The position numbers were made by a program, and so were the translations under genes. Under the pieces are notes generated by a model, which did not search any database, was not told where the DNA came from, and saw only the letters and a list, made by a program, of their open reading frames with translations. Below, piece by piece: positions 20,316 through 29,060 of a stretch of DNA of 64,000 nt; position 1 is the first letter of the stretch, and each line of letters starts with the position of its first letter. Origin of the DNA: Ideonella benzenivorans (GTDB taxonomy: Bacteria; Pseudomonadota; Gammaproteobacteria; Burkholderiales; Burkholderiaceae_C); NCBI RefSeq assembly GCF_020387415.1, contig NZ_JAGWCB010000020.1, positions 186,001-250,000 on the forward strand, read 5' to 3'.

Positions 20316-20787
20316 TGGCATGCAGGAAGAGCTCGGCCAGCTTGCCCTGCACCTGCACCGACGCCCGCTGGTAATCGGTGGTCAGCAGCTGGCGGGCATC
20401 CTGGATGCGGTTTTCCTCGACCGCGCGCAGCACCGCGCCGGCCAGCAGGTGAAAGCGCGCGTGGGTGGTGCGCACGGTGTCCAACAACGGTTCACCCTGG
20501 AAGGCCTGGCTGCCTGGGCCGTGCAGCCAACGCCCCAGCACGCACAGGTCGTCGCGTGACACATCGGCGGAGACGGGAACCTCCTGCGACTGTCCCTCGA
20601 CCACCGCCAGCAAGCGGCCCTTCCAGGCTTGGTGCGCCCGGATGGCGGCGGCGAAATCCAGCCCACCCACCTCGCTCTGGGTCTCTTCCTCCGGTGTCTG
20701 GGTGACGGGCGTCTCGGTGTCGGGTGCCACCGTGTGGTCACCGCGGCTGCGCCCGGCCAGCGCCTTGATCCATGCCGTGAACTTCAT
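20290..20787 (-). CDS. Stand-alone CZB (chemoreceptor zinc-binding) domain protein
   Basis: The 165-residue cytosolic protein consists of a roughly 45-residue polar start and one CZB domain. The CZB signature is present: a histidine in AIRAHQAWKGRL, a cysteine and tryptophan in LCVLGRWLHG, and a histidine in THARFHLL. These give the 3His/1Cys zinc site. CZB domains sense zinc or hypochlorous acid, usually at the end of chemoreceptors or diguanylate cyclases. Here it is alone, so any output would be by protein contact. A chemoreceptor without its own CZB lies 21 kb away, but no link can be shown. Confidence 0.8.
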   Translation of the reverse strand: MKFTAWIKALAGRSRGDHTVAPDTETPVTQTPEEETQSEVGGLDFAAAIRAHQAWKGRLLAVVEGQSQEVPVSADVSRDDLCVLGRWLHGPGSQAFQGEPLLDTVRTTHARFHLLAGAVLRAVEENRIQDARQLLTTDYQRASVQVQGKLAELFLHATGAERTSS

Positions 20788-20841
20788 TGCTCGGTGTCCC
20801 CTCGTCGTTCCCTTGTGTACTGCGGCGGGTATGGAGGCATC

Positions 20842-21879
20842 CTAAGGCAAATCCTGCAGACGCTCGATCTGTTCGCGCAACTCGTTGGCCTGCTGGCTCC
20901 AGTAGGACGGGCTGTCAAACCAGGGGAAGGCGACGGGAAAGGCGGGGTCTTCCCAGCGCTCGGCGATCCAGGCGCTGTGGTGGATCATGCGCAGCGTGCG
21001 CAGCGGCTCGATCAGCAGCAACTCCTGCTCGTCCAGGGGCATGAACTCGCGGTAGCCGTTGAGCAGCGGGTCCTGCGCCGCGCTCACCGCGCCGCGCTCG
21101 CCGGGCAGCAGCATCCACAGATCCTGGACGGCCGGGCCCGTGCCACAGTCATCCAGGTCCACCAGATTGGGGCCGGCCCAGGCACCTTCCTCGCGCCAGA
21201 GCACATTGCCAGGGTGGCAGTCGCCATGCAGGCGCAGTTGCCGTGCCGGCGCATGCCGGGCCCAGACCGCATCCACCAGGGCCAAGGCCTCGGCGCTGGT
21301 GCGGACCCAGGCATGGTCAATCTCCGGGTCCACGCGGCCGCTGTCGAGCAGCCGTTGACGGGGCAGGTGGCCCAGGGTCTGCGGATCCAGCGTGCGCCGG
21401 TGCAGGAAGCGGCCGCGTGTGCCGACGGCATGCAGGCGCCCCAGCAGGCGGCCCAGGCGGGCCAGGACTTCCGGGTTCTCCAGTTCGGGGGCCCGGCCGA
21501 CCCGTCGTTCGCTGACGGACAGCCGGAACAGGCTGCCATCGGCCGCGTGGAAATGGGCCAGCGTCGGCGTGGCGGGCGACAGCGTCAGCGGGCCTTGGTC
21601 GGCCAGCGGCTGCAGCACCAGGGGGGGCACCACGGGCAGCTCGGCCTCGGCCAGTTCGCACGCGAAGGCATGTTCCTCGGCGATCTGGGCATCGGTCCAG
21701 CGGCCGGGGCGGTAGAACTTGGCGACCACCACCCGGCCGTCGTCCAGATGGGCCTGCCAGACGCGGTTCTCGTAGGAGTTCAGCTGCAGCAGCCGGCCAT
21801 CGGCTGGCAGGCCGGCCTGGTACAGGGCATCCAGCACGGTGGCTGGGTCCAGACCGGCGAAGGGGAGGGGATGGGACAT
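20842..21879 (-). CDS. srkA: Serine/threonine protein kinase of the SrkA/YihE family
   Basis: The start at 21879 (MSHPLPFAGL) is chosen over an upstream in-frame codon that lies inside the GNAT gene. The 345-residue protein has the aminoglycoside-phosphotransferase-like kinase fold. Visible are the ATP lysine in VVVAKFYRP, the catalytic loop LHGDCHPGNVLW and the magnesium segment LVDLDDCGTG. These match stress-response kinase A, which in E. coli counteracts the MazF death pathway. It follows the GNAT gene by 32 bases on the same strand and is probably co-transcribed with it. Confidence 0.9.
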   Translation of the reverse strand: MSHPLPFAGLDPATVLDALYQAGLPADGRLLQLNSYENRVWQAHLDDGRVVVAKFYRPGRWTDAQIAEEHAFACELAEAELPVVPPLVLQPLADQGPLTLSPATPTLAHFHAADGSLFRLSVSERRVGRAPELENPEVLARLGRLLGRLHAVGTRGRFLHRRTLDPQTLGHLPRQRLLDSGRVDPEIDHAWVRTSAEALALVDAVWARHAPARQLRLHGDCHPGNVLWREEGAWAGPNLVDLDDCGTGPAVQDLWMLLPGERGAVSAAQDPLLNGYREFMPLDEQELLLIEPLRTLRMIHHSAWIAERWEDPAFPVAFPWFDSPSYWSQQANELREQIERLQDLP

Positions 21880-21911
21880 CGGCGCATGGTACGCCGGCCC
21901 CACCACCGGGC

Positions 21912-22604
21912 TTACTCGATGGTCTCCGACCTGCGCTGGGGCGCTGTCTTCTCGGTGGACCAGGCCAGGTCGCCGCGCATCCACGAACCCATCAGGCGCA
22001 TGAACTGCGCCTGGCTCTTGACGCTGTAGTCGAACTCGGCGGCCTGGTCGGCCATCATGGCCTCCAACCGCGCGCTGAAGGACTCGGGCGGCAGCTTCAG
22101 TCGGGCCTCGGAATCCGGGCCATCCCGCTCGACGGTGGCGCCTGCCTTGCGGGCGATGCGCAGCATGGCGGTGTTTTCGGTCAGGGCATGGATGATCATC
22201 GTGTCCACGCCCCGGACCCGGGCGCGCAGCACCGCATGGGCAAACAGCCGGGCGCCGTAGCCGCGTCCGCGGGCATGGGCTGCCACCGAGACGCCGAACT
22301 CGGCCGTGTGGGTGTCCTCACCATGGGCCGACAGGTAGGCCACATGGGTCATCGCGATCAGTTCCAGCTTCCAGTTGAAGACACCGGCGATGTCGTCCCG
22401 CCCGAAATCCAGCGAGGCGACATAGCGCTCAATCTGGGTGTCACTGGCGGCATAGCCGAAGCGCAGATAGCGGTCGGCTGGCGACAGGGCCATCAAGTGG
22501 CTCAGCACGTCCGAACGGTTCGCCTCGCTCAGGGAACGGACGGGAATCCATGGGCCGTGGCCGGCGGAGGCGGGGGAGAGGCTGTGAAGTGTGTGCATGG
22601 CCAT
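21912..22604 (-). CDS. GNAT family N-acetyltransferase
   Basis: The 230-residue protein has a GNAT domain in about residues 25-185. The acetyl-CoA loop is AHARGRGYGARLFAHAV (Q/RxxGxG/A pattern), preceded by the beta-4 strand TAEFGVSV. It is similar in outline to acetyltransferases fused or linked to protein-acetylation systems, but here it is a single domain. The acceptor is unknown. The start may be ATG at 22604 or ATG at 22598; neither has a good Shine-Dalgarno sequence. It is divergent from the rplM operon and precedes srkA. Confidence 0.82.
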   Translation of the reverse strand: MAMHTLHSLSPASAGHGPWIPVRSLSEANRSDVLSHLMALSPADRYLRFGYAASDTQIERYVASLDFGRDDIAGVFNWKLELIAMTHVAYLSAHGEDTHTAEFGVSVAAHARGRGYGARLFAHAVLRARVRGVDTMIIHALTENTAMLRIARKAGATVERDGPDSEARLKLPPESFSARLEAMMADQAAEFDYSVKSQAQFMRLMGSWMRGDLAWSTEKTAPQRRSETIE

Positions 22605-22709
22605 CGGCAGGCGTGACAGGCCCGTGTCAGGTCTAGGGTTTACCCGGACTGTACAGGGTTTTCACGGAGTCTGCTCCAGGCGGGGTGTGCGGCTTGCCAC
22701 ACAATGGAC

Positions 22710-22739
22710 TTGTTTCTACATTGCCGAAGCAGCTATACT
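22710..22739 (+). promoter_or_regulatory. Promoter of the rplM-rpsI operon
   Basis: TTGTTT at 22710-22715 and TATACT at 22734-22739, with 18 bases between, form the best sigma-70-type promoter I see in this window. It lies in the 341-base gap between the divergent GNAT gene and rplM. Confidence 0.7.
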
Positions 22740-22945
22740 TACCGGCTTTCCCGTTATCGGCGGGGAGAGCAGCGCCTGTCTGGCCAAGCCTTCATGATGC
22801 ATGGGGGCCGCCTGGCGGGTCTGACCGGAATGCCTGAGAGGCTGCCGGCGGTGAGCACCTTCGTGGCCACCGCCTTTCCAAGCAGCACCGATGGGGCCGG
22901 GGCCTGCTGCTCATACAGCCGTTTTTTCTGTTCTCAGAGACTCTC
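22740..22945 (+). other. Long untranslated leader of the ribosomal protein operon
   Basis: About 200 bases separate the predicted start site from the rplM ATG, with no gene in them. Near the end, AGCAGCA at 22881-22887 pairs with TGCTGCT at 22905-22911, and six Ts follow at 22922-22927. This resembles an attenuator, although the ten-base gap before the T-run is long. Leader-mediated autoregulation by L13 or S9 is possible but not shown. Confidence 0.4.
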
Positions 22946-23374
22946 ATGAAGACCTTCAGCGCCAAGCCGGCCGAGGTGGTCCACGAGTGGTTTGTGATTG
23001 ACGCCACCGACAAGGTGCTCGGACGTGTTGCCAGCGAAGTGGCACTCCGTTTGCGCGGCAAGCACAAGGCCATCTACACCCCTCACGTGGATACCGGCGA
23101 TTTCATCGTCATCGTCAATGCAGACAAGCTGCGTGTGACGGGTAACAAGGCCAACGACAAGGTGTACTACCGTCACTCCGGTTTCCCGGGTGGCATCTAC
23201 GGCACCAAGTTCAAGGACATGCAAGCCAAGCATCCGGGCCGTGCCCTGGAGAAGGCCGTCAAGGGCATGCTGCCCAAGGGGCCGCTGGGCTACGCGATGA
23301 TCAAGAAGCTGAAGGTGTATGCGGGCGACACGCATCCGCACACCGCCCAGCAGCCCAAGGCGCTGGAAATCTAA
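22946..23374 (+). CDS. rplM: 50S ribosomal protein L13
   Basis: L13 is an early-assembly protein of the large ribosomal subunit. The 142-residue product shows the family core [27 protein letters not shown], with [18 protein letters not shown] and the HSGFPGG motif. Length is standard. A strong sigma-70 promoter lies 200 bases upstream. The ribosome-binding site is weak, which may reflect translational control. rpsI follows after nine bases, the usual pairing. Confidence 0.98.
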   Translation: MKTFSAKPAEVVHEWFVIDATDKVLGRVASEVALRLRGKHKAIYTPHVDTGDFIVIVNADKLRVTGNKANDKVYYRHSGFPGGIYGTKFKDMQAKHPGRALEKAVKGMLPKGPLGYAMIKKLKVYAGDTHPHTAQQPKALEI

Positions 23375-23383
23375 GGAGCGGTG

Positions 23384-23776
23384 ATGATCGGTAATTGGAA
23401 CTACGGCACTGGCCGCCGCAAGTCGTCTGTGGCCCGTGTCTTCCTGAAGAAGGGCACTGGCCAGATCGTCGTCAACGGCAAGCCCGTCGACGAGTATTTC
23501 GGCCGTCAGACCTCCATCATGGTGGTCAAGCAGCCGCTGGTGCTGACCGAGAACGTCGAAGCCTTCGACATCAAGGTCAACGTGTGCGGTGGTGGTGAAT
23601 CCGGCCAGGCCGGTGCCGTCCGTCACGGCATCACCCGCGCCCTGATCGACTACGACACCGCCCTGAAGTCTGCGCTGAGCCAAGCCGGCTTCGTGACCCG
23701 CGATGCCCGTGAAGTCGAGCGTAAGAAGGTCGGTCTGCACGGCGCTCGTCGTCGTAAGCAGTTCAGCAAGCGCTGA
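23384..23776 (+). CDS. rpsI: 30S ribosomal protein S9
   Basis: S9 is a small-subunit protein whose C-terminal tail reaches the P-site tRNA. The 130-residue product has [15 protein letters not shown], the [19 protein letters not shown] motif and the basic end RRKQFSKR with the conserved final Lys-Arg. ATG at 23384 follows AAGGAG; a GTG three bases earlier is less likely. The gene is followed by a double hairpin terminator region. Confidence 0.98.
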   Translation: MIGNWNYGTGRRKSSVARVFLKKGTGQIVVNGKPVDEYFGRQTSIMVVKQPLVLTENVEAFDIKVNVCGGGESGQAGAVRHGITRALIDYDTALKSALSQAGFVTRDAREVERKKVGLHGARRRKQFSKR

Positions 23777-23784
23777 TCGCGATC

Positions 23785-23860
23785 CTGTGGTGCCAACGTT
23801 GGCACCACAGCCAGGATCCAAGGCCGCTTCAGCCTCCGTGCTGGGCGGCCTTTGTCGTTT
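23785..23860 (+). terminator. Tandem hairpins ending the rplM-rpsI operon
   Basis: A perfect 26-base palindrome fills 23785-23810 (arms CTGTGGTGCCAAC and GTTGGCACCACAG). It is followed by a second stem, AAGGCCGC at 23820-23827 with GCGGCCTT at 23845-23852, running into TTGTCGTTTT. The second is a normal intrinsic terminator. The first is unusual in having no loop and no T-run. Confidence 0.75.
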
Positions 23861-24005
23861 TCAAATCCGCGCCTCTGGCAAGGTCATGGGCTGGCATGGG
23901 AACATGTCGACCTGCGCCTTGAAAGCCGGCGCCCCGCACCCATTTCCCATGCAGGCGGCCCGGTCGATGGCTGGGCGCGCATGCATCACCTCGAAGGACA
24001 TCTGA

Positions 24006-24380
24006 ATGACCGCCGTCGCCGAGACCACTGAAACCGTCAGCACCGAAATGCCGTCGCCCATCATCTTCACCGACAGCGCCGCCGCCAAGGTGGCTGATCT
24101 GGTGGCTGAGGAAGGCAATCCCGACCTGAAGCTGCGTGTCTTCGTGCAGGGCGGTGGCTGCTCGGGCTTCCAGTATGGCTTCACCTTCGATGAGGTCGTC
24201 AACGAGGACGACACCCAGATGAGCAAGGCTGGTGTGACGCTGCTGATCGACGCGATGAGCCTGCAATACCTGGTCGGCGCTGAGATCGATTACAAGGAAG
24301 ACCTGCAGGGTTCGCAGTTCGTGATCAAGAACCCGAACGCGACCACCACCTGCGGTTGCGGTTCCAGCTTCTCGGTCTGA
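24006..24380 (+). CDS. erpA: Iron-sulfur cluster insertion protein ErpA
   Basis: ErpA is an A-type carrier that delivers 4Fe-4S clusters to apo-proteins such as IspG and IspH. The 124-residue product has the three conserved cysteines: one in [11 protein letters not shown] and two in the C-terminal TCGCGSSF. The [21 protein letters not shown] stretch is typical of ErpA rather than IscA. Its position just after rplM-rpsI is common in betaproteobacteria. A strong UUCG-loop terminator follows. Confidence 0.95.
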   Translation: MTAVAETTETVSTEMPSPIIFTDSAAAKVADLVAEEGNPDLKLRVFVQGGGCSGFQYGFTFDEVVNEDDTQMSKAGVTLLIDAMSLQYLVGAEIDYKEDLQGSQFVIKNPNATTTCGCGSSFSV

Positions 24381-24402
24381 GGCCGCACCTCGGCTCCCAT
24401 GC

Positions 24403-24430
24403 AGGCCACCTTCGGGTGGCCTGTTTGTTT
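24403..24430 (+). terminator. Intrinsic terminator after erpA
   Basis: AGGCCACC at 24403-24410 and GGTGGCCT at 24415-24422 form an eight-base stem closed by a TTCG tetraloop, followed by GTTTGTTTT. This is a textbook Rho-independent terminator. Confidence 0.92.
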
Positions 24431-24438
24431 TGGGGGCC

Positions 24439-25572
24439 TCAGCGGGCGGGGTAGAGCGCGCCCAGCACCCGCAGACCGGCTGCGCCGGTGACCTCCGGCC
24501 GGTTGCCGGGCTGGCGGTGGCAGAAGGCCCAGGCCAGCCAGGCAAAGGCCGCGGCCTCCACCTGCAGCGGGGGCAGGCCGGCCGTGGCCGTGCTGGCCAC
24601 CGTCGTGGCGGGCAGCAGGCGCTGCAGCCGGGCCATCAGGTCGTCGTTGAAGGCGCCGCCGCCGCAGCACAGCAGGGTGCGGGTGCGCGGGGCCTCGGCT
24701 TGCAGGGCCTCGGCAGCGCAGCGGGCCGTGAACTCGGCCAGGGTGGCCTGCACGTCCTGTGGGGCGGTGGCAGGCGGCAGGCCCTCCAGCCGGCCGGCCA
24801 GCCAGACCGGGTTGAACAGATCGCGCCCCGTGCTCTTGGGCGGCGGGAGCCGCAGAAAGGGCTCATCGAGCAGGCGGGCCAGCAGCACGGGCAGCACCTG
24901 GCCGCTGGCCGCCCATTGCCCGCTCGCGTCATAGGGCAGGCCACGTTCGCGTTGGATCCAGAAGTCCAACAGCGCATTGCCGGGGCCGCAGTCGAAGCCG
25001 CGCACCGGCCGGGCATCGCCCGCGGGCGGCAGCAGCGTCAGGTTGGCGATGCCGCCCAGGTTGAGTGCCGCGCCATCGGTGGTCTGGCCTCCAAAGACGA
25101 TGGCGTGAAAGGCCGGCACCAGCGGTGCGCCCTGGCCGCCGGCCGCCACATCGCGGCTGCGGAAGTCGCAGACCACGTCGATGCCGCAACGCTCGGCCAG
25201 CAGCGCCCCCTGATTCAGCTGCAGGGTGTAGCCGCGCCCGTCGAATTCGCCTGGGCGGTGGCGCACGGTCTGGCCGTGCGAGCCGATGGCCAGCACCTGT
25301 GCGGGCGTGGCCTGCGCCTGCTGCAACAGGTCGGCCACCACGTTGGCCTGCACCTCGGCCAGTTGGTTGGCCGCCAGGGCGGCACGGTGCAGCTCGTCGG
25401 AGCCGGGGCTGTTGAGCGCCAGCAGCTCGTCGTGCAACGCGGCCGGGAAGGGGCGGTGCGCATGGGCCAGCACGCGGGGCCGGCCCTGGGCGTCGAAGCG
25501 GGCCAGCACACCGTCCACCCCGTCCAGCGAGGTGCCGGACATCAGGCCGATGAACTGCTCGGCGGCGCCCAT
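24439..25572 (-). CDS. anmK: Anhydro-N-acetylmuramic acid kinase
   Basis: AnmK phosphorylates and opens 1,6-anhydro-MurNAc released by lytic transglycosylases, feeding peptidoglycan recycling. The 377-residue sugar-kinase-fold protein starts FIGLMSGTSLDGVDGVLARF, the family hallmark. GSHGQTVRHRP, LNLGGIANLTLL and GPGNALLDFW follow. Length is standard. It lies 9 bases downstream of the M23 peptidase gene on the same strand. Both act on peptidoglycan, so they are probably co-expressed. Confidence 0.96.
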   Translation of the reverse strand: MGAAEQFIGLMSGTSLDGVDGVLARFDAQGRPRVLAHAHRPFPAALHDELLALNSPGSDELHRAALAANQLAEVQANVVADLLQQAQATPAQVLAIGSHGQTVRHRPGEFDGRGYTLQLNQGALLAERCGIDVVCDFRSRDVAAGGQGAPLVPAFHAIVFGGQTTDGAALNLGGIANLTLLPPAGDARPVRGFDCGPGNALLDFWIQRERGLPYDASGQWAASGQVLPVLLARLLDEPFLRLPPPKSTGRDLFNPVWLAGRLEGLPPATAPQDVQATLAEFTARCAAEALQAEAPRTRTLLCCGGGAFNDDLMARLQRLLPATTVASTATAGLPPLQVEAAAFAWLAWAFCHRQPGNRPEVTGAAGLRVLGALYPAR

Positions 25573-25581
25573 GGCAGCGGC

Positions 25582-26982
25582 TTACTCGAAGCGGCCCGGC
25601 ATGCCGTTCAGCCCGGTCGCGGCATCCAGCTCGGACTGCGCCGTGCGGGCCAGTTGGGCGAAGCGGTTGCGCTGACTGCCATCCAGGCGCACGGTCTCGG
25701 ACGCCTTGGCGATGGCCACCGGGTCCTTCTGCTCGCCATGCAGGCGGAATTCGAAGTGCAGGTGCGGGCCGGTGGCCCAGCCGGTCATGCCGACGTTGCC
25801 GATGGCGTCGCCCGCGCCGACCTTCTGGCCCTTGCGCACGCCGATGCGGCTCAGGTGGGCATAGACGGTCGTGCGGTCGCCCGCATGCTGGACCATGATC
25901 ACGTTGCCGTAGCCGTTCTGTACGCCGGCGAAGCTGACCACACCGTCGCCCACGGTGCGCACCGCGGTGCCGATCGGGGCGGCGTAGTCCACGCCCAGGT
26001 GCTTCTTCCAGACGCCCAGGATGGGGTGGAAGCGCATCGCGAAGCCCGAGCTGACCCGCGAGAAGGCCACCGGGCTGGAGATGAAGGCGCGCCGCTTGCT
26101 CTCGCCGTTGAAGTCGAAATAACCGCCCTTGCCGGCGCCGGCGTACCAGACCGCCTGGTGGGGCTGGCCGGCATTGACGAACTCGGCGGCCAGCACCTTG
26201 CCGCTGCCCTGGCTCCAGGGCACGGGCTCGCCGTCGGCCGTCAGGGTCTCGAACACCACCCGGAAGCTGTCGCCCTTGCGCAGGTCGCGGCGGAAGTCGA
26301 TGTCGTTGCCGAAAATTTCGGCCATCTGCGTGGCCACGGCGTCGGGCAGGCCGGCCTCGTCGGTGGCGGCGAACAGCGAGCTGCGGATGGTGCCGCTCGC
26401 CAGCCGGGGGGTGGATTCCAGCTGCGCCTGCTCCAGGTGGGAGGCGAACTGGCCGTGCGCGTCACGTTCCACCCGCAAGCGGGCGAAGCGGGGATGGCCG
26501 TTTTCGTCGTCGGTGGTGGGGAATCGGGCCACCAGCTCGCTCAGGCGGCCATCGGCCGCCTTGCTGACGGTGACCAGCTTGCCGGCGCCGCCTTCGAACA
26601 GCCGCCGACCGATCGGGTCGTTGCGGATCCAGGCGGCGGCAGCGGCGTCCACCACGCCCAGGCGGCGCAGCAGGGTGTCGGGGGTGTCGCTGGCGCGGGT
26701 CTGCTCGGTGCGGTGCAGCGTCAGCGTGGCACCGGCCAGGGCCTCCAGCTGCGGCGCGATGGCTTCGGGGGTGACGTCCTCGACGATCAGGCGCCGGGGC
26801 AGGTCGCTCGCATCCGGGGCCAGTGGTGCAATGCCGAAGGCGGTGACACCGGTGCCCGCCAGCAAGGCGACGATGCTGCCGGTGACGGCGCGGGGATGCC
26901 GGCGGAGGGTCTGGGTGGCCGCGCGCAGCAGGTTCTGCAGCGGGCGGAGCGAAAAACGGGAAGAGCCCAACAACGAATTCAA
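25582..26982 (-). CDS. M23 family peptidoglycan endopeptidase (MepM-like)
   Basis: The product is an envelope metallopeptidase expected to cut cross-links in peptidoglycan. It has an N-terminal membrane anchor (a hydrophobic run about 35-55 residues in), a middle region of about 230 residues resembling the inhibitory/Csd3-like domains of MepM, and a C-terminal LytM domain. The zinc motifs are HLGVDYAAPIG (HxxxD) and GPHLHFEF (HxH). The open frame extends to 27219, but the upstream part is arginine- and proline-rich and unlike the family. TTG at 26982 is my best start, giving 466 residues. A GTG farther upstream is possible. There is no clear Shine-Dalgarno site. Confidence 0.85.
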   Translation of the reverse strand: MNSLLGSSRFSLRPLQNLLRAATQTLRRHPRAVTGSIVALLAGTGVTAFGIAPLAPDASDLPRRLIVEDVTPEAIAPQLEALAGATLTLHRTEQTRASDTPDTLLRRLGVVDAAAAAWIRNDPIGRRLFEGGAGKLVTVSKAADGRLSELVARFPTTDDENGHPRFARLRVERDAHGQFASHLEQAQLESTPRLASGTIRSSLFAATDEAGLPDAVATQMAEIFGNDIDFRRDLRKGDSFRVVFETLTADGEPVPWSQGSGKVLAAEFVNAGQPHQAVWYAGAGKGGYFDFNGESKRRAFISSPVAFSRVSSGFAMRFHPILGVWKKHLGVDYAAPIGTAVRTVGDGVVSFAGVQNGYGNVIMVQHAGDRTTVYAHLSRIGVRKGQKVGAGDAIGNVGMTGWATGPHLHFEFRLHGEQKDPVAIAKASETVRLDGSQRNRFAQLARTAQSELDAATGLNGMPGRFE

Positions 26983-27209
26983 GGTCAACTGCCGGGGCCA
27001 GGCCCCGTCCGGAAAGTCAGCAGAGGTGTCGGGCGGCGGGGCGGCTGCTCCCTGAAGCAACCAGGCCACCGGCGCCTGAAACGATCCAGGGCCTGCGGCG
27101 CAGGCCGCGGCCCCGGGGCGACGATTCCGGCACCCTGTGGACTCCCTCGTAGAATCGGACGTTTCACGCCCGGGCTTGGCCACGATGCCGGTCAGTAACC
27201 GATCGGCCG

Positions 27210-27256
27210 AGTATACCAAGCGCGCTTTTGGCCACCGGGGCCACCGGGGCCACCGG
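27210..27256. repeat. Three 9-base direct repeats in the M23/tyrS divergent region, with a minus-strand -10 box
   Basis: GGCCACCGG occurs three times without a gap at 27230-27256, ending 26 bases before the tyrS ATG. Next to it, TATACT reads on the minus strand at 27215-27210 and could be the -10 box of the M23 gene. The roughly 300-base gap 26983-27282 holds no other gene. A weak TAGAAT at 27150-27155 is a possible -10 for tyrS. Confidence 0.55.
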
Positions 27257-27282
27257 GCGGTCCAGACACCTCAGCCACCACC

Positions 27283-28542
27283 ATGTCCGATCTTGATGCA
27301 GTCCCGGCTTCCGTCGGGGCCGAGCCTTCCGACCTTCCCCTGAGCGACCGTGTGCAGGAGGCCCTGGCCATCAGCCTGCGCGGTTGCGCCGAACTTCTGC
27401 CCCAGGCCGAGTGGGTGAAGAAGCTGCAACGCTGGGACGCCACCGGCGTGCCGCTGCGCATCAAGTTCGGCATGGACCCGACCGCGCCGGACCTGCACCT
27501 GGGCCACACGGTGGTGCTCAACAAGATGCGCCAGCTGCAGGACCTGGGCCTGGCGGTGATCCCGCTGATCGGCGACTTCACCACCACCATCGGCGACCCC
27601 TCCGGCCGCAACACCACCCGCCCGCCGCTGACCCGCGAGCAGATCGAGGCCAATGCCAAGACCTACTTCGAGCAGATCCGCCTGGTGGTGGACCTGGACC
27701 GGGCCGAGGTGCGCTGGAACAGCGAGTGGTGCGACGCGCTGGGTGCGCGCGGCATGATCCAGCTGGCGGCCAAGTACACCGTGGCCCGCATGTTGGAGCG
27801 CGAGGACTTCACCAAGCGCTTCCAGAGCGGCACGGCCATCTCGGTGCACGAGTTCCTCTACCCGCTGATGCAGGGCTACGACTCGGTGGCGCTCCAGAGC
27901 GACCTGGAGCTGGGCGGCACCGACCAGAAGTTCAACCTGCTGATGGGCCGCCATCTGCAGGCCGAGTACGGCCAGGAGCCGCAGTGCATCCTGACCATGC
28001 CGCTGCTGGAGGGCCTGGACGGTGTGGACAAGATGTCCAAGTCCAAGGGCAACTACATCGGCATCACCGAGCCGGCCAACACCATGTTCGCCAAGGTCAT
28101 GTCGATCAGCGACGAGCTGATGTGGCGCTGGTACACCCTGCTGTCCTTCCGCTCCGAGGCCGAGATCGCCGCGCTGAAGGCCGAGGTCGAAGGCGGGCGC
28201 AACCCGCGTGACGCCAAGGTGGCGCTGGCCAAGGAGATCACCGCGCGCTTCCACAACGCCGCCGCGGCCGAAGGGGCCGAGCAGGACTTCGTCAACCGCA
28301 GCAAGGGCGGCATCCCGGACGACATCCCCGAGGTGGCGCTCGGCGGTGCCCCGATGGCCATCGGCGCGCTGCTGAAAGCCGCCAACCTGGTGGCCAGCGG
28401 CAGCGAAGGCCTGCGCATGGTCGAGCAAGGCGGCGTGCGCATCGATGGCACGGTGGTCAGCGACAAGGGTCTGAAGGTTGAGGCCGGCTGTTTCGTGCTG
28501 CAGGTGGGCAAGCGCAAGTTCGCCCGTGTCACGCTGGCCTGA
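27283..28542 (+). CDS. tyrS: Tyrosyl-tRNA synthetase
   Basis: TyrRS charges tRNA-Tyr. The 419-residue class I synthetase has the HIGH-type motif HLGH in [14 protein letters not shown] and the KMSKS loop in DKMSKSKGN. Between them are the tyrosine-pocket segments [14 protein letters not shown] and [16 protein letters not shown]-terminal S4-like RNA-binding domain ends in [11 protein letters not shown]. The arrangement matches the TyrZ-like class common in betaproteobacteria. No T-box or other riboswitch is seen upstream, but the leader carries a 9-base tandem repeat. Confidence 0.97.
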   Translation: MSDLDAVPASVGAEPSDLPLSDRVQEALAISLRGCAELLPQAEWVKKLQRWDATGVPLRIKFGMDPTAPDLHLGHTVVLNKMRQLQDLGLAVIPLIGDFTTTIGDPSGRNTTRPPLTREQIEANAKTYFEQIRLVVDLDRAEVRWNSEWCDALGARGMIQLAAKYTVARMLEREDFTKRFQSGTAISVHEFLYPLMQGYDSVALQSDLELGGTDQKFNLLMGRHLQAEYGQEPQCILTMPLLEGLDGVDKMSKSKGNYIGITEPANTMFAKVMSISDELMWRWYTLLSFRSEAEIAALKAEVEGGRNPRDAKVALAKEITARFHNAAAAEGAEQDFVNRSKGGIPDDIPEVALGGAPMAIGALLKAANLVASGSEGLRMVEQGGVRIDGTVVSDKGLKVEAGCFVLQVGKRKFARVTLA

Positions 28543-28577
28543 AGAGGCCGCACTCTGCGTTGAAAGAAGGATCTTCC

Positions 28578-28997
28578 ATGTCGCGTCTGTCGTTCGTTGG
28601 CGGGGCCCTGGCCCTGTGTCTGCCGCTGTGGGCCCAGGCCGCTTCGGCCCTGCCCGCACCGGTCACCACCCCCAGCGGGCTGGTCTACCAGGAACTGAAG
28701 GCCGGCACGGGCATCTCGCCGACCGCCTCGGCCACGGTGCGCGTCCACTACCGCGGCACCCTGGCCAACGGCACCGAGTTCGACAGCTCCTACCGCCGCG
28801 GCGAGCCGGCCGAGTTTCCGCTCAACCGTGTCATTCCCTGCTGGACCGAGGGCCTGCAGCGCATGAAGGCCGGCGGCAAGGCCAGGCTGACCTGCCCGCC
28901 GTCCATCGCCTACGGCGCCAAGGGGGCGGGTGGGGTGATTCCGCCCAATGCCACGCTGACCTTCGAGGTCGAGCTGCTGGCCATCACCAACTTCTGA
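28578..28997 (+). CDS. Exported FKBP-type peptidyl-prolyl isomerase
   Basis: The start at 28578 (MSRLSF) follows AGAAGG; the codon at 28560 is rejected. The 139-residue protein has a signal peptide ending near WAQA at residues 19-22 and a single FKBP domain. Domain motifs are VRVHYRGTLANGTEFDSSYRRGEP, VIPCWTEGLQRMKAGGKARL and YGAKGAGGVIPPNATLTFEVEL. It should act as a periplasmic prolyl isomerase and chaperone. It follows tyrS by 35 bases and precedes dtd, so the three could be one transcript. Confidence 0.92.
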   Translation: MSRLSFVGGALALCLPLWAQAASALPAPVTTPSGLVYQELKAGTGISPTASATVRVHYRGTLANGTEFDSSYRRGEPAEFPLNRVIPCWTEGLQRMKAGGKARLTCPPSIAYGAKGAGGVIPPNATLTFEVELLAITNF

Positions 28998-29060
28998 ACG
29001 CAGCGGCCCACGGGACGTGACTGAACTGCGCGCCTGGGCGCTGATCTTTGGGGAATTGTC

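Noticed and set aside
24430-27198. A 922-codon plus-strand frame across anmK and the M23 peptidase
   Set aside because: Antisense to two recognisable enzymes; low-complexity His/Gln/Gly/Ala composition, no start signal.
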